This document shows, piece by piece, positions 1-7,247 of a stretch of DNA of 8,329 nucleotides. Within the stretch, counting starts at the first letter, position 1. Every line of letters begins with the position of its first letter. The notes below the pieces were generated by a model. The model saw only the letters and a program-made list of their open reading frames with translations, was not told the DNA's origin and did not search any database. This DNA comes from Nostoc sp. CHAB 5715 (lineage in GTDB: Bacteria; Cyanobacteriota; Cyanobacteriia; Cyanobacteriales; Nostocaceae). The stretch covers positions 1-8,329 of the forward strand of contig NZ_JAIVFR010000244.1 of assembly GCF_020829685.1 (NCBI RefSeq), read 5' to 3'. Both the position numbers and the translations under genes were made by a program.

Positions 1-7
1 GGGGTGA

Positions 8-211
8 TCGTGCGCGGTATTTGAGCAAGACTCCAAGGTTCCGGCCTCGCCGGTGCGTGAAGAACTATATGATGTAGAAGGCGATCGCGTTAAAGTTGTA
101 TTGCAAGGTGCTTGCGGTTCCTGTTCTAGTAGTACAGCAACTCTGAAAATTGCGATCGAAGCCAGATTACAAGATCGTGTCAGCAAGAGCCTTGTAGTCG
201 AAGCAGTTTAG
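8..211 (+). CDS. nifU: NifU C-terminal (Nfu-type) domain, partial, 5' end broken
   Basis: NifU is the scaffold protein that assembles Fe-S clusters for nitrogenase. Only its C-terminal Nfu-type domain is seen here: from about position 59 the frame reads as the family does, with ELYDVEGD, the cluster-binding GACGSC (C-x-x-C) motif, an STATLKIAIEARL stretch and the ending SLVVEAV, stop at 209-211. Upstream of about 59 the translation (EQDSKVPASPVRE) does not look like NifU, where a DGGDV-like stretch is expected, and there is an in-frame TGA at 5-7. Either the gene is rearranged or the first ~58 bases are an assembly or contig-end error. It lies directly upstream of glbN and nifH, as in other Nostocales. 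The identity of the 3' part is firm; whether the gene is functional cannot be told. Confidence 0.8.
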   Translation, partial: SCAVFEQDSKVPASPVREELYDVEGDRVKVVLQGACGSCSSSTATLKIAIEARLQDRVSKSLVVEAV

Positions 212-316
212 GAATTGCTGTAGGACTTAACGTACTCTACAAATACGACCTAATATGCATCAGCCAGGAACAGAAAGTAGGATTTGAATCGAATCATTGT
301 CTCCACTCAATGCTTC

Positions 317-386
317 ATACCAATTCTTTCTTAATTACGAACTTGTACTGAGCGTAGCCGAAGTATTACGAATTACGAATTGGTAT
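317..386. repeat. Palindromic dispersed repeat between nifU and glbN
   Basis: A perfect 10-bp inverted repeat, ATACCAATTC (317-326) and GAATTGGTAT (377-386), brackets a 50-base core made of tandem AATTACGA-like units and a GAGCGTAGCCGAAGT stretch. Such AATTCGTAATTCG-type units are common dispersed repeats in Nostoc genomes. The rest of the 212-484 gap shows no gene. Confidence 0.6.
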
Positions 387-484
387 CAGTCCTACCACTA
401 TGACGGCTAACAGCATATAGGCTTCATAGATTAAGTGCCTAAAAAGCAAATTTCATCATTCAACTCGCTTCAAAGGAACAGCAT

Positions 485-841
485 ATGAGCACATTGTACG
501 ACAAACTTGGCGGACAACCAGCTATTGAACAAATAGTAGATGAACTCCACAAACGCATTGCGACAGACAGCATCCTCAATCACTTTTTTGCTGGTACAGA
601 TATGGCCAAGCAGCGTAATCATCTAGTTGCTTTCTTATCTGAGATTTTTGAGGGGCCAAAGCAATACGGCGGTCGTCCAATGGACAAAACACACGCTGGA
701 ATGAATTTACAGCAACAACACTTCGATGAGATCGCCAAGCTTTTGAGTGAATCAATGGCTGTGCGTGGAGAGTCGCCAGAAGACACCAAAGCTGCACTAG
801 AGCGCGTCGCAAATTTCAAGGGCGCTATTTTGAACAAGTAG
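485..841 (+). CDS. glbN: Cyanoglobin GlbN (group 1 truncated, 2/2 haemoglobin)
   Basis: This is a small haem protein of 118 residues, the usual length for cyanobacterial GlbN. It shows the LYDKLGG opening, a FF pair in the B helix (34-35), the distal His46 (QRNHLVAFL) and the proximal His70 in MDKTHAGMNL, matching the His46/His70 haem ligands known for the family. The ATG has a good Shine-Dalgarno sequence (AAGGA, 473-477, 7 bases away). In Nostoc commune the same gene sits between nifU and nifH and is made under nitrogen starvation. Its role there is proposed to be O2 scavenging or delivery, or protection from reactive nitrogen species; that part is inference. The protein is cytosolic, with no signal peptide. 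A hairpin follows the stop codon directly (842-887). Confidence 0.95.
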   Translation: MSTLYDKLGGQPAIEQIVDELHKRIATDSILNHFFAGTDMAKQRNHLVAFLSEIFEGPKQYGGRPMDKTHAGMNLQQQHFDEIAKLLSESMAVRGESPEDTKAALERVANFKGAILNK

Positions 842-887
842 TAGGACTTATGCATTGATTGTTGACAAATAGCAACATCAAGTCCTA
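842..887 (+). terminator. Stem-loop directly after the glbN stop
   Basis: TAGGACTT (842-849) pairs perfectly with AAGTCCTA (880-887), and inside it TGTTG (860-864) pairs with CAACA (873-877), so a long interrupted hairpin can form right after the stop codon. Only three T follow, so it is a weak intrinsic terminator at best. It may be an RNA stability or processing structure, or simply a copy of the dispersed TAGGACTT repeat (a second TAGGACTT lies at 221-228). Confidence 0.45.
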
Positions 888-941
888 TTTAGTCTTGCAA
901 GCTGAAACACATTATGACGTATTTGTAAATTGCGTAATTTT

Positions 942-2079
<1,138 letters not shown>

Positions 2080-2160
2080 GTGGCTGCTAAGAAATAATGC
2101 TTTAGCACAAGGAAAAAGGAACAGCTTCATATCTTTCCTTTTACCTCTCCCTCGCATCTC

Positions 2161-2195
2161 CCCCCTAACCTTAGAGGGGACTCCTAGTCCCCCTA
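2161..2195 (+). promoter_or_regulatory. Two mutually exclusive stem-loops in the nifH-nifD spacer
   Basis: GGGGACT (2176-2182) pairs with AGTCCCC (2186-2192) around a 3-base loop, extendable by three pairs to 2172-2195 with one bulge. The same GGGG (2176-2179) can instead pair with CCCC at 2161-2164 in a CCCCTAA/TTAG-A-GGGG hairpin. Both cannot form together. A separate 8-bp stem lies upstream (2114-2121 with 2135-2142). There is no U-run, so it is not a classic terminator. It could adjust the NifH:NifD ratio by partial termination or by protecting the nifH 3' end; that is inference. Confidence 0.5.
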
Positions 2196-2228
2196 TGCCC
2201 CGATCCTTACGAGTCACAGAGGCTAAGT

Positions 2229-3689
2229 ATGACACCTCCAGAAAATCAAAACATCATCGAAGAAAGAAAAGAACTAATTAAAGAAGTTCTCAGTGCTTAT
2301 CCAGAAAAAGCTGCTAAAAAGCGCGAAAAGCACTTAGGCGTATACGAAGAAGGTAAGTCCGATTGCGGCGTTAAGTCTAACATCAAATCCCTTCCAGGTG
2401 TAATGACCGCTCGTGGTTGTGCTTACGCCGGTTCTAAAGGTGTGGTTTGGGGTCCTATTAAGGACATGATCCACATCAGCCACGGGCCTGTAGGTTGCGG
2501 TTACTGGTCTTGGTCTGGTCGTCGTAACTACTACATCGGCACCACAGGTGTTGACACCTTTGGTACCATGCACTTCACCTCTGACTTCCAAGAACGAGAT
2601 ATCGTCTTTGGTGGTGACAAGAAACTTGTCAAGCTAATCGAAGAACTTGATGTACTTTTCCCCCTCAACCGTGGTGTTTCCATTCAATCTGAATGTCCCA
2701 TCGGTCTAATTGGGGATGACATCGAAGCTGTTGCTCGGAAGACATCGAAAACAATTGGCAAGCCAGTTGTTCCTGTGCGTTGCGAAGGCTTCCGGGGTGT
2801 TTCCCAATCTTTAGGACACCACATTGCTAACGACATGGTTCGTGACTGGGTGTTCACCAGAGCAGACCAAGCTAAGAAAGACGGTACACTTCAGTTTGAA
2901 GGTACTCCTTATGATGTAGCAATTATTGGTGACTATAACATCGGTGGTGATGCTTGGGCTAGCCGCATCCTGTTAGAAGAACTCGGCTTGCGCGTAGTCG
3001 CTCAGTGGTCAGGTGATGGCACCATCAACGAAATGTTGATGACCCCCAATGTGAAGATGAACCTCATCCACTGTTATCGGTCGATGAACTACATCAGCCG
3101 TCACATGGAAGAAGCTTACGGTATACCCTGGCTTGAGTATAATTTCTTCGGCCCCACCAAGATTGCTGAATCTTTACGGGAAATCGCTTCTAAATTTGAC
3201 GAGACAATCCAAGCAAACGCTGAGAAGGTAATCGCCAAGTATCAGCCAACAATGGATGCGGTAGTTGCTAAGTACCGCCCCCGCTTGGATGGTAAGACTG
3301 TTGCCATCATGGTTGGTGGTCTACGTCCTCGCCACGTTGTCCCAGCTTTCCAAGATTTGGGCATGAAGATGATAGGTACTGGTTATGAGTTCGCTCATAA
3401 TGACGACTACAAACGTACCACTCACTACATCGAAAACGGCACCATCGTTTATGACGACGTTACCGCTTACGAATTCGAGGAATTTATCAAGGCGCTGAAG
3501 CCTGACCTAGTAGCTTCTGGTGTGAAAGAGAAGTACGTCTTCCAAAAGATGGGTCTACCTTTCCGTCAAATGCACTCTTGGGATTACTCCGAACCTAGCG
3601 ATGCCTTCGGCGGGCTACGCGCCAACGCTCCTCAATATCATATAATGCAAGGTTTTTTAGCGGCGGGAGAAAAAAGAGCCTATTTCTAG
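2229..3689 (+). CDS. nifD: Nitrogenase MoFe protein alpha chain NifD, 3' end replaced at the nifD-element junction
   Basis: NifD with NifK forms dinitrogenase, which carries the P-cluster and FeMo-cofactor. AGAGG (2218-2222) precedes ATG 2229. P-cluster ligands Cys64 (ARGCAYAG), Cys90 (PVGCGYW) and Cys156 (SECPIGL), FeMo-cofactor ligands Cys282 (IHCYRS) and His449 (QMHSWDYS), and the Gln193/His197 pocket are all present. The protein follows the family through WDYS (454). There the sequence reaches GGATTACTCCG (3581-3591), the core repeat of the known nifD excision element, and leaves NifD: the expected GPYHG-type C-terminus of about 40 residues is replaced by 32 unrelated residues ending at 3689. 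This is the unexcised gene. In heterocysts, excision by XisA would restore the normal end and join it to nifK. The truncated protein is unlikely to be active (inference). Confidence 0.96.
   Translation: MTPPENQNIIEERKELIKEVLSAYPEKAAKKREKHLGVYEEGKSDCGVKSNIKSLPGVMTARGCAYAGSKGVVWGPIKDMIHISHGPVGCGYWSWSGRRNYYIGTTGVDTFGTMHFTSDFQERDIVFGGDKKLVKLIEELDVLFPLNRGVSIQSECPIGLIGDDIEAVARKTSKTIGKPVVPVRCEGFRGVSQSLGHHIANDMVRDWVFTRADQAKKDGTLQFEGTPYDVAIIGDYNIGGDAWASRILLEELGLRVVAQWSGDGTINEMLMTPNVKMNLIHCYRSMNYISRHMEEAYGIPWLEYNFFGPTKIAESLREIASKFDETIQANAEKVIAKYQPTMDAVVAKYRPRLDGKTVAIMVGGLRPRHVVPAFQDLGMKMIGTGYEFAHNDDYKRTTHYIENGTIVYDDVTAYEFEEFIKALKPDLVASGVKEKYVFQKMGLPFRQMHSWDYSEPSDAFGGLRANAPQYHIMQGFLAAGEKRAYF
3581..3591 (+). 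mobile_element. Core attachment site of the nifD excision element (left copy)
   Basis: GGATTACTCCG spans the W-D-Y-S codons of nifD. This 11-base direct repeat is the established recombination core for XisA-mediated excision of the nifD element in Anabaena PCC 7120. NifD homology ends exactly here. A scan of the window by eye found no second copy on either strand. Confidence 0.9.
3600..3631. repeat. Dispersed GATGCC...CAACGCTCC repeat inside the NifD chimeric tail
   Basis: These 32 bases match 6411-6440 with two substitutions and one 2-base gap. The motif (GATGCCTWCGG followed by GGGCT..GCGCCAACGCTCC) is of the kind scattered through Nostoc genomes. It starts nine bases after the attachment core and encodes part of the foreign NifD tail. 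Confidence 0.65.
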
Positions 3690-4064
3690 CCTAAATGCAA
3701 GTTGCAGGGTTATTTAGGAATAATCTGTTTTTATGCTTCAGACAGTATAACTCTTATCCAGTCTGGTTTTGAGGTTTTGCTTGCATTTTGCTCAAAGAAA
3801 AACTGTAAAATGAAAGACTACTTTTAATGACGATTTTTTAGATTAAATGGTGCGATCGGCAAAAGCAGAAAAATCTACTTGTGGTATGTAAAACATCAAT
3901 TTGCCTTAACGCTCATATTCAGCAATAGAAAATAACTTTTGCATCCCTATCACCGACTTTCAAACATCTCATGCAACGGGGTTGTTAGACCGCGATAATT
4001 ATAGGGCTAGGCGTAGTTTTTTCATCTTTTAGAAAAGCTAAAAATGTAAGGTGATCATAATAAA

Positions 4065-4087
4065 TTTGTAATACATTTTGTAATACA
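4065..4087. repeat. Two TTTGTAATACA direct repeats, 12-base period
   Basis: The 11-mer TTTGTAATACA occurs at 4065-4075 and exactly again at 4077-4087, about one helical turn apart, with a looser TGTAATAAAA at 4107-4116. Exact, phased repeats in AT-rich DNA look like a protein-binding array. The binder is unknown. Confidence 0.5.
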
Positions 4088-4130
4088 ATTAAAGATAGTA
4101 AACAAATGTAATAAAAATGATTTAATTGCC

Positions 4131-4160
4131 TTTATGAGCGCTTGCCTTCACTCGACATCA
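4131..4160. repeat. Short dispersed repeat, copy 1 (TTTATGAGCG...ACTCGACA)
   Basis: This matches 7096-7125 at 24 of 30 positions. It adjoins the 48-base repeat that follows. Confidence 0.4.
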
Positions 4161-4208
4161 TTTAGAAATTGTGTGTGATATGCACAATAAGTAGACTGTT
4201 GTAGCGAT
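4161..4208. repeat. 48-base dispersed repeat, copy 1, left of the methyltransferase cassette
   Basis: Aligned without gaps to 6198-6245, 39 of 48 bases agree; shared blocks include ATGCACAA and TTGTAGCGAT. Both copies have the same orientation and bracket the endonuclease remnant and the methyltransferase gene. Confidence 0.7.
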
Positions 4209-4248
4209 CGCATGATGCGGAAAACAATCACCACCAGCAGGTATGCCT

Positions 4249-4599
4249 TTATAGACTGCACAACCAACGAGAAATAGATGCGACTTGGTTCTCTTGATTT
4301 AGGTTAGCAGCGTTACTGAGAGTGCCGTTTTCCAATTGATTCCAGATTTCGCCTGCCATCCTTGTAGCGATCGCTGATCCTACGAAGAAAGTCAGAGGTG
4401 AATGCCCTACTCTAGAAAATGCTTCACGTATACGATTTAGTGCTGCTTGTGCAGTTTTCCAATGTTCATCTCCGCCTGCGGGATCTATACCCCCTTTAAG
4501 TTCACCAAGGGCGATAACGTATGGTGCAACTACAGATGGTTCAATGGCGCTAGATTTGTTGGCTGCTAACTCTGCTGGGGCTAAGTTAAACTGCTTCAT
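4249..4599 (-). CDS. C-terminal remnant of an AvaI/BsoBI-like type II restriction endonuclease
   Basis: The frame has 116 residues, while AvaI and BsoBI have about 315-323. The stretch [19 protein letters not shown] contains the catalytic E-x-K (Glu33, Lys35) of the PD-(D/E)XK nuclease fold and a His46 eleven residues after the Lys. This is the spacing of Glu240, Lys242 and His253 recalled for BsoBI, and 81 residues follow the Lys, as in BsoBI. The N-terminal ~200 residues, including most of the DNA-binding part and probably the first catalytic Asp, are absent: an in-frame TAA lies at 4606-4608, two codons before the ATG, and the methyltransferase gene ends at 4663 just upstream in the same frame. 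It is very probably inactive. The family call comes from memory of motifs, not from a search. Confidence 0.7.
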   Translation of the reverse strand: MKQFNLAPAELAANKSSAIEPSVVAPYVIALGELKGGIDPAGGDEHWKTAQAALNRIREAFSRVGHSPLTFFVGSAIATRMAGEIWNQLENGTLSNAANLNQENQVASISRWLCSL

Positions 4600-4662
4600 A
4601 AGTTGTTATAAGATCATTAATGGATTGAAGATGATTTTGATAGGAACACATAGGAATTCAAT

Positions 4663-6096
4663 TTATGGCTTTTTCCACACATAAACGCACTTCCGCAATG
4701 GATCGCGTCCATGATTTCCCATTTGCTGGCTACTATTACCTTTATCACTTGGTAAAACAAGGATATTTTCAATAACAAAACCTAGCTGTTCGGCGAAATC
4801 AGAGAGAATCATATCTACTGAAATGCTTGCGCCTGCATAACGAACATTGTCGTTAACCATGAATAAAAGTGCCCCTGGTTTAAGAACACGAAAACATTCT
4901 TGTATTACACACGCCATCTCATAAAAATATCCTCTGACCATTCTTGGTATACCATTGTTATTCAACGCACCCTTTGCTTTTTGGTTATCTAGATATTTCA
5001 AGATAGCCTGCAACAAATTCTGTGAATCAGCAATAGCTAAGGCTGTTTTCCAGTCTGAGTTGATAGTCAATAAATCTTTGGGGCGATTTTCAACTGTACA
5101 ACTTAGCATTTCCTGACGAAGGTTAATTAACTCCTTTTCAGAAATACCAAGTAGAGCTAGTTCTAGCGCATAGGTGCGAGTATAGTCGTATCGATTGCAA
5201 TAGGGTGGGGATGTAATAATTGCATCATATACGCAATTGGCTATATGCGGCATAATCTCAAGACAAGATCCTTCATAAAGATGAATTTGACCTTGAGAAT
5301 TTTTAATTGGGAAAAGCTCAATTTGTTGTGTAGAAGGTAGTAAATCATCAATAATTTCACTTATTTTATTGGTGATCGCATTATCAAACTCAAGAATTTC
5401 GCCTTTGTTGAAAAGTTTCTTGCTCTGTCCACGACCTGAACGATAATCCCAACGGAGGTACTGTCCATCTTTACGTGTGTAACTTATGGATTCTAAAACG
5501 CACAGTAAGACAAAGTTTAAAACTACCTGGACTCTATTATTTTCTCGTTTACAAGCTTCAAGATACTGCTCAATTGCATTTCTAGTTAGTTCAGCATAAG
5601 CCCCTTTTGTGATTCTCAATTCGGGTAAGTGTTTTTTCTGCTCACGCTGCTTCCAAACCTGTAACTTTGACCAATATTTTATACTCTCGAAATCTTCAGG
5701 AGTGAATTCATAATCTAAAACCTTTTTAGCATTAATTATTTGTTGACCAATAGGCAATAATTCAATACCGTCAGCATCAATTCCAGCTTCCCTAACAGCA
5801 AATAGCGCAGTTCCACTACCTGCAAATGGGTCTAAAACCTTGCCTTGAGTAATTTTATATTGTTGTAATAGATATTCTATAAGAGATGCAGAAAAAGCTT
5901 CTTTGTATTTATACCATCGATAGATAGGTCTAGTCTTGTTAGCTTGGAAACTAACTATAAGTCGCGTCAATGAAGGATGAACTAAAAATTTATTCTGGAA
6001 GCGCTGATACAGTTGCCTATCAAGGTTGTCAATTTCACCTAAACAATCACTTTCCACTTCGGACACGGTATTGGAGACACTTGCTAGGCTGATCAC
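4663..6096 (-). CDS. DNA methyltransferase, SPPY type (probable N4-cytosine), AvaI-like system
   Basis: This is an AdoMet-dependent DNA methyltransferase of 477 residues, close to the ~480 of M.AvaI. The AdoMet-binding motif I is DPFAGSGT (89-96) and the catalytic motif IV is TSPPY (295-299). About 200 residues separate them, so the order is motif I, possible target-recognition region, motif IV. SPPY favours N4-cytosine methylation over N6-adenine. The start is GTG (6096) with AGGA about 10 bases upstream; a TATACT (- strand, 6132-6137) could be a -10 box, but its -35 is poor. The nuclease remnant lies 63 bases downstream, so this is the surviving half of a restriction-modification pair that may now act as an orphan methylase. 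The target CYCGRG is inferred from the partner's family only. The frame looks intact. Confidence 0.85.
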   Translation of the reverse strand: MISLASVSNTVSEVESDCLGEIDNLDRQLYQRFQNKFLVHPSLTRLIVSFQANKTRPIYRWYKYKEAFSASLIEYLLQQYKITQGKVLDPFAGSGTALFAVREAGIDADGIELLPIGQQIINAKKVLDYEFTPEDFESIKYWSKLQVWKQREQKKHLPELRITKGAYAELTRNAIEQYLEACKRENNRVQVVLNFVLLCVLESISYTRKDGQYLRWDYRSGRGQSKKLFNKGEILEFDNAITNKISEIIDDLLPSTQQIELFPIKNSQGQIHLYEGSCLEIMPHIANCVYDAIITSPPYCNRYDYTRTYALELALLGISEKELINLRQEMLSCTVENRPKDLLTINSDWKTALAIADSQNLLQAILKYLDNQKAKGALNNNGIPRMVRGYFYEMACVIQECFRVLKPGALLFMVNDNVRYAGASISVDMILSDFAEQLGFVIENILVLPSDKGNSSQQMGNHGRDPLRKCVYVWKKP

Positions 6097-6197
6097 AGAT
6101 AAATTTTCCTAGATAATTAACTAGTCAAGTTAGTATAGTTCTAAATTTTAGGGGTAGATATATGATTAGCCCAAACTTTACAAAAAGTCACTGTCTA

Positions 6198-6245
6198 TTT
6201 AGGAATGGTGTGCGAGATGCACAAGAAGTACCCCTTTGTAGCGAT
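6198..6245. repeat. 48-base dispersed repeat, copy 2, right of the methyltransferase cassette
   Basis: This is the second copy of 4161-4208 (39 of 48 identical), in the same orientation. It runs straight into a further repeat-like GCGATGTCTGCAACGGGCT stretch (6241-6272), which resembles the GATGCC...GGGCT family. Confidence 0.7.
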
Positions 6246-6272
6246 GTCTGCAACGGGCTGTTCGGCGTCGCC

Positions 6273-6473
6273 TTAACTCAACAATAAGCTATGTGAACAT
6301 GGTATGGGGGATGCGATCGCATTAAACCGTCCAATCTCAATTAACAATCCGGGTACTTTGCCCAAATCCCGATGATTGCGCGTTAATAAAACTAATTTAC
6401 GAGATAGTGGGATGCCTACGGTGGGCTGCGCCAACGCTCCCATCGGCACATCCATGCTTTTGATCAACTTCAC
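6273..6473 (-). pseudogene. vapC-like PIN-domain toxin relic, C-terminal, frameshifted
   Basis: Residues SRKLVLLTRNHRDLGKVPGLLIE resemble the last strands of a VapC-type PIN-domain ribonuclease (LVTRNxRDFxxIPGLxIEDW). Compared with the second relic at 7037-7090, one base is missing after ATTGAG. Restoring it would give the normal IEDWTV ending with a stop at 6322-6324, so the last ~20 codons of the open frame are an artefact of the shift. The upstream part (VPMGALAQPTVGIP) is encoded by the dispersed repeat at 6411-6440. The catalytic Asp-containing N-terminus is absent, so no function is expected. Confidence 0.6.
6411..6440. repeat. Dispersed GATGCC...CAACGCTCC repeat, second copy
   Basis: It matches 3600-3631 with two substitutions and a 2-base deletion. 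It lies inside the vapC relic, where it replaces part of the PIN-domain coding sequence. Confidence 0.65.
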
Positions 6474-6488
6474 TAAACTATTTAGACA

Positions 6489-6698
6489 CTATGCCCAGTC
6501 GAGAGAAGGTTTTCGCTTAGACTTAGCACAATCCTGTAAGTAGAGATTAATTAAAGTTTGATAGGGAATGTCTGTTTCTTCTGCAAGAGACTTAAAGTAT
6601 TCAATCACATCTTCTTCTAAGCGGATTGTAATCTGCTTTTTCAGATTTTTCACATAGGGATTACGAACAGACTCAGAAAAATCATATTCATCTTTCAT
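6489..6698 (-). CDS. brnA: BrnA-type antitoxin
   Basis: This 69-residue antitoxin of the BrnT/BrnA system belongs to a family that binds and neutralises the BrnT ribonuclease and usually represses its own promoter. The KKQITIRLEEDVIEYFKSLAEETDIPYQTLINLYL core (20-54) is typical of the family, with the N-terminal KDEYDF...RNPY stretch and the C-terminal RKPSLDWA. The ITIRLEEDVIEYFK segment looks like a ribbon-helix-helix DNA-binding strand and helix. The start codon overlaps the brnT stop (ATGA at 6695-6698), which implies translational coupling, and a strong AGGAG (6707-6711) sits 8 bases upstream inside brnT. It is the second gene of the operon, the usual order for this system. It appears intact. 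Confidence 0.9.
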   Translation of the reverse strand: MKDEYDFSESVRNPYVKNLKKQITIRLEEDVIEYFKSLAEETDIPYQTLINLYLQDCAKSKRKPSLDWA

Positions 6699-6988
6699 GG
6701 CAAAAACTCCTCATATTGCTTACGTTCGTGCCTTGTAGCTGTACGAGCAGAGATAATACGAATTAGGCGATCGCTATTTTTATACAGATGAGATACCACT
6801 AATAATCGAAACTCATCACTCATACCCAGCAGAAGAAACCGATCTTCCTCAACTGAATGCTCTGGATCGTAAATTAAACGCGCATTTTCGTCAGAAAAGA
6901 CAGTTTGAGCCTCTTCAAATGATACGCCATGCTTACGCTCATTGCTTTTAGGCTTGGAGAGATTCCACTCGAATTCTATCTCACTCAT
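6695..6988 (-). CDS. brnT: BrnT-type toxin (RelE-like ribonuclease fold)
   Basis: This 97-residue protein has the normal BrnT length. Recognised stretches are FEWNLSKPKSNERKHGVSFEEAQTVF (6-31), DPEHSVEEDRFLLLG (41-55) and the C-terminal IRIISARTATRHERKQYEE (77-94). BrnT toxins are translation-blocking ribonucleases held inactive by BrnA. No truncation or frameshift is seen, and the downstream brnA overlaps by 4 bases. The ATG has no Shine-Dalgarno sequence; a -10-like TACAAT lies 6 bases before it, so the message may be leaderless. In this place it may act as an addiction module that penalises loss of the element (inference). Confidence 0.9.
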   Translation of the reverse strand: MSEIEFEWNLSKPKSNERKHGVSFEEAQTVFSDENARLIYDPEHSVEEDRFLLLGMSDEFRLLVVSHLYKNSDRLIRIISARTATRHERKQYEEFLP

Positions 6989-6994
6989 ACATAC

Positions 6995-7023
6995 ATTGTA
7001 GTTACAAAGTTTTTTATGAGCAA
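6995..7023 (-). promoter_or_regulatory. Candidate brnTA promoter with overlapping palindromic operator
   Basis: On the - strand, TTGCTC (7018-7023), a 17-base spacer and TACAAT (6995-7000) make a reasonable sigma-70-type promoter ending 6 bases before the brnT ATG. The palindrome TTGTA-GT-TACAA (6996-7007, + strand) overlaps the -10 box, where an autoregulating BrnA could block transcription. The repressor link is inferred. Confidence 0.4.
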
Positions 7024-7036
7024 GTACAATAGTTAT

Positions 7037-7090
7037 TTAAACCATCCAATCCTCTATTCACAATTCAGGTATCTTGCTGAAATCCCAATG
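7037..7090 (-). pseudogene. Second vapC-like PIN toxin relic, last 18 codons
   Basis: Read from 7090 down, the codons give HWDFSKIPEL, a TGA stop, then IEDWMV and the terminal TAA (7037-7039). This is the C-terminus of a VapC-type toxin with one nonsense change. It aligns to 6322-6374 over 54 columns with 10 substitutions and one gap. No upstream PIN sequence was found; 7096-7165 instead holds a dispersed repeat and two HIP1 sites. Confidence 0.5.
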
Positions 7091-7095
7091 TTGCT

Positions 7096-7125
7096 TTTAT
7101 GAGCGATCGCCCCAACTCGACAACA
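7096..7125. repeat. Short dispersed repeat, copy 2 (TTTATGAGCG...ACTCGACA)
   Basis: It matches 4131-4160 at 24 of 30 positions and contains a HIP1 octamer at 7103-7110. It abuts the vapC relic. Confidence 0.4.
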
Positions 7126-7190
7126 CGCCACTGCATATTCATACTGGGTGAGGTTAAGCGATCGCTTGTGAATCAGGAAGCCTATTATAT

Positions 7191-7237
7191 AAAAAGCCTG
7201 TTTGTGATCGTTACTCACAAACAGACTTGACTTTTTT
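7191..7237 (-). terminator. Intrinsic terminator of the DUF2267 gene, possibly bidirectional
   Basis: CTGTTTGTGA (7198-7207) and TCACAAACAG (7215-7224) form a perfect 10-bp stem with a 7-base loop. On the - strand the stem is followed by GC and a TTTTT run (7191-7195), about 24 bases past the stop codon. On the + strand a run of six T (7232-7237) follows 7 bases after the stem, so it may also stop transcription from the left. Confidence 0.85.
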
Positions 7238-7247
7238 ATACTTCTAA

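Larger units (their letters stand above)
3690..4248. other. 559-base non-coding stretch at the left end of the element
   Basis: No credible gene was found on either strand. The stretch is AT-rich, especially 4020-4130. It contains a 9-bp inverted repeat AAATGCAAG/CTTGCATTT (3693-3701 and 3780-3788), the TTTGTAATACA pair (4065-4087), the 30-base and 48-base dispersed repeats (4131-4208) and a HIP1 site (4204-4211). No strong terminator follows the nifD chimera. Confidence 0.6.

Noticed and set aside
862..891. TTGACA (862-867) with TATTTA 18 bases downstream as a nifH promoter
   Set aside because: The -10 matches poorly, and the -35 lies inside the post-glbN hairpin; work in Anabaena variabilis argues against a local nifH promoter.
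2334..2591. An 85-codon antisense frame within nifD
   Set aside because: It results from codon bias in the strongly conserved nifD sequence.
3641..3646. A perfect TATAAT in the NifD chimeric tail
   Set aside because: There is no -35-like sequence at 16-18 bases upstream, and AT-rich hexamers are common here.
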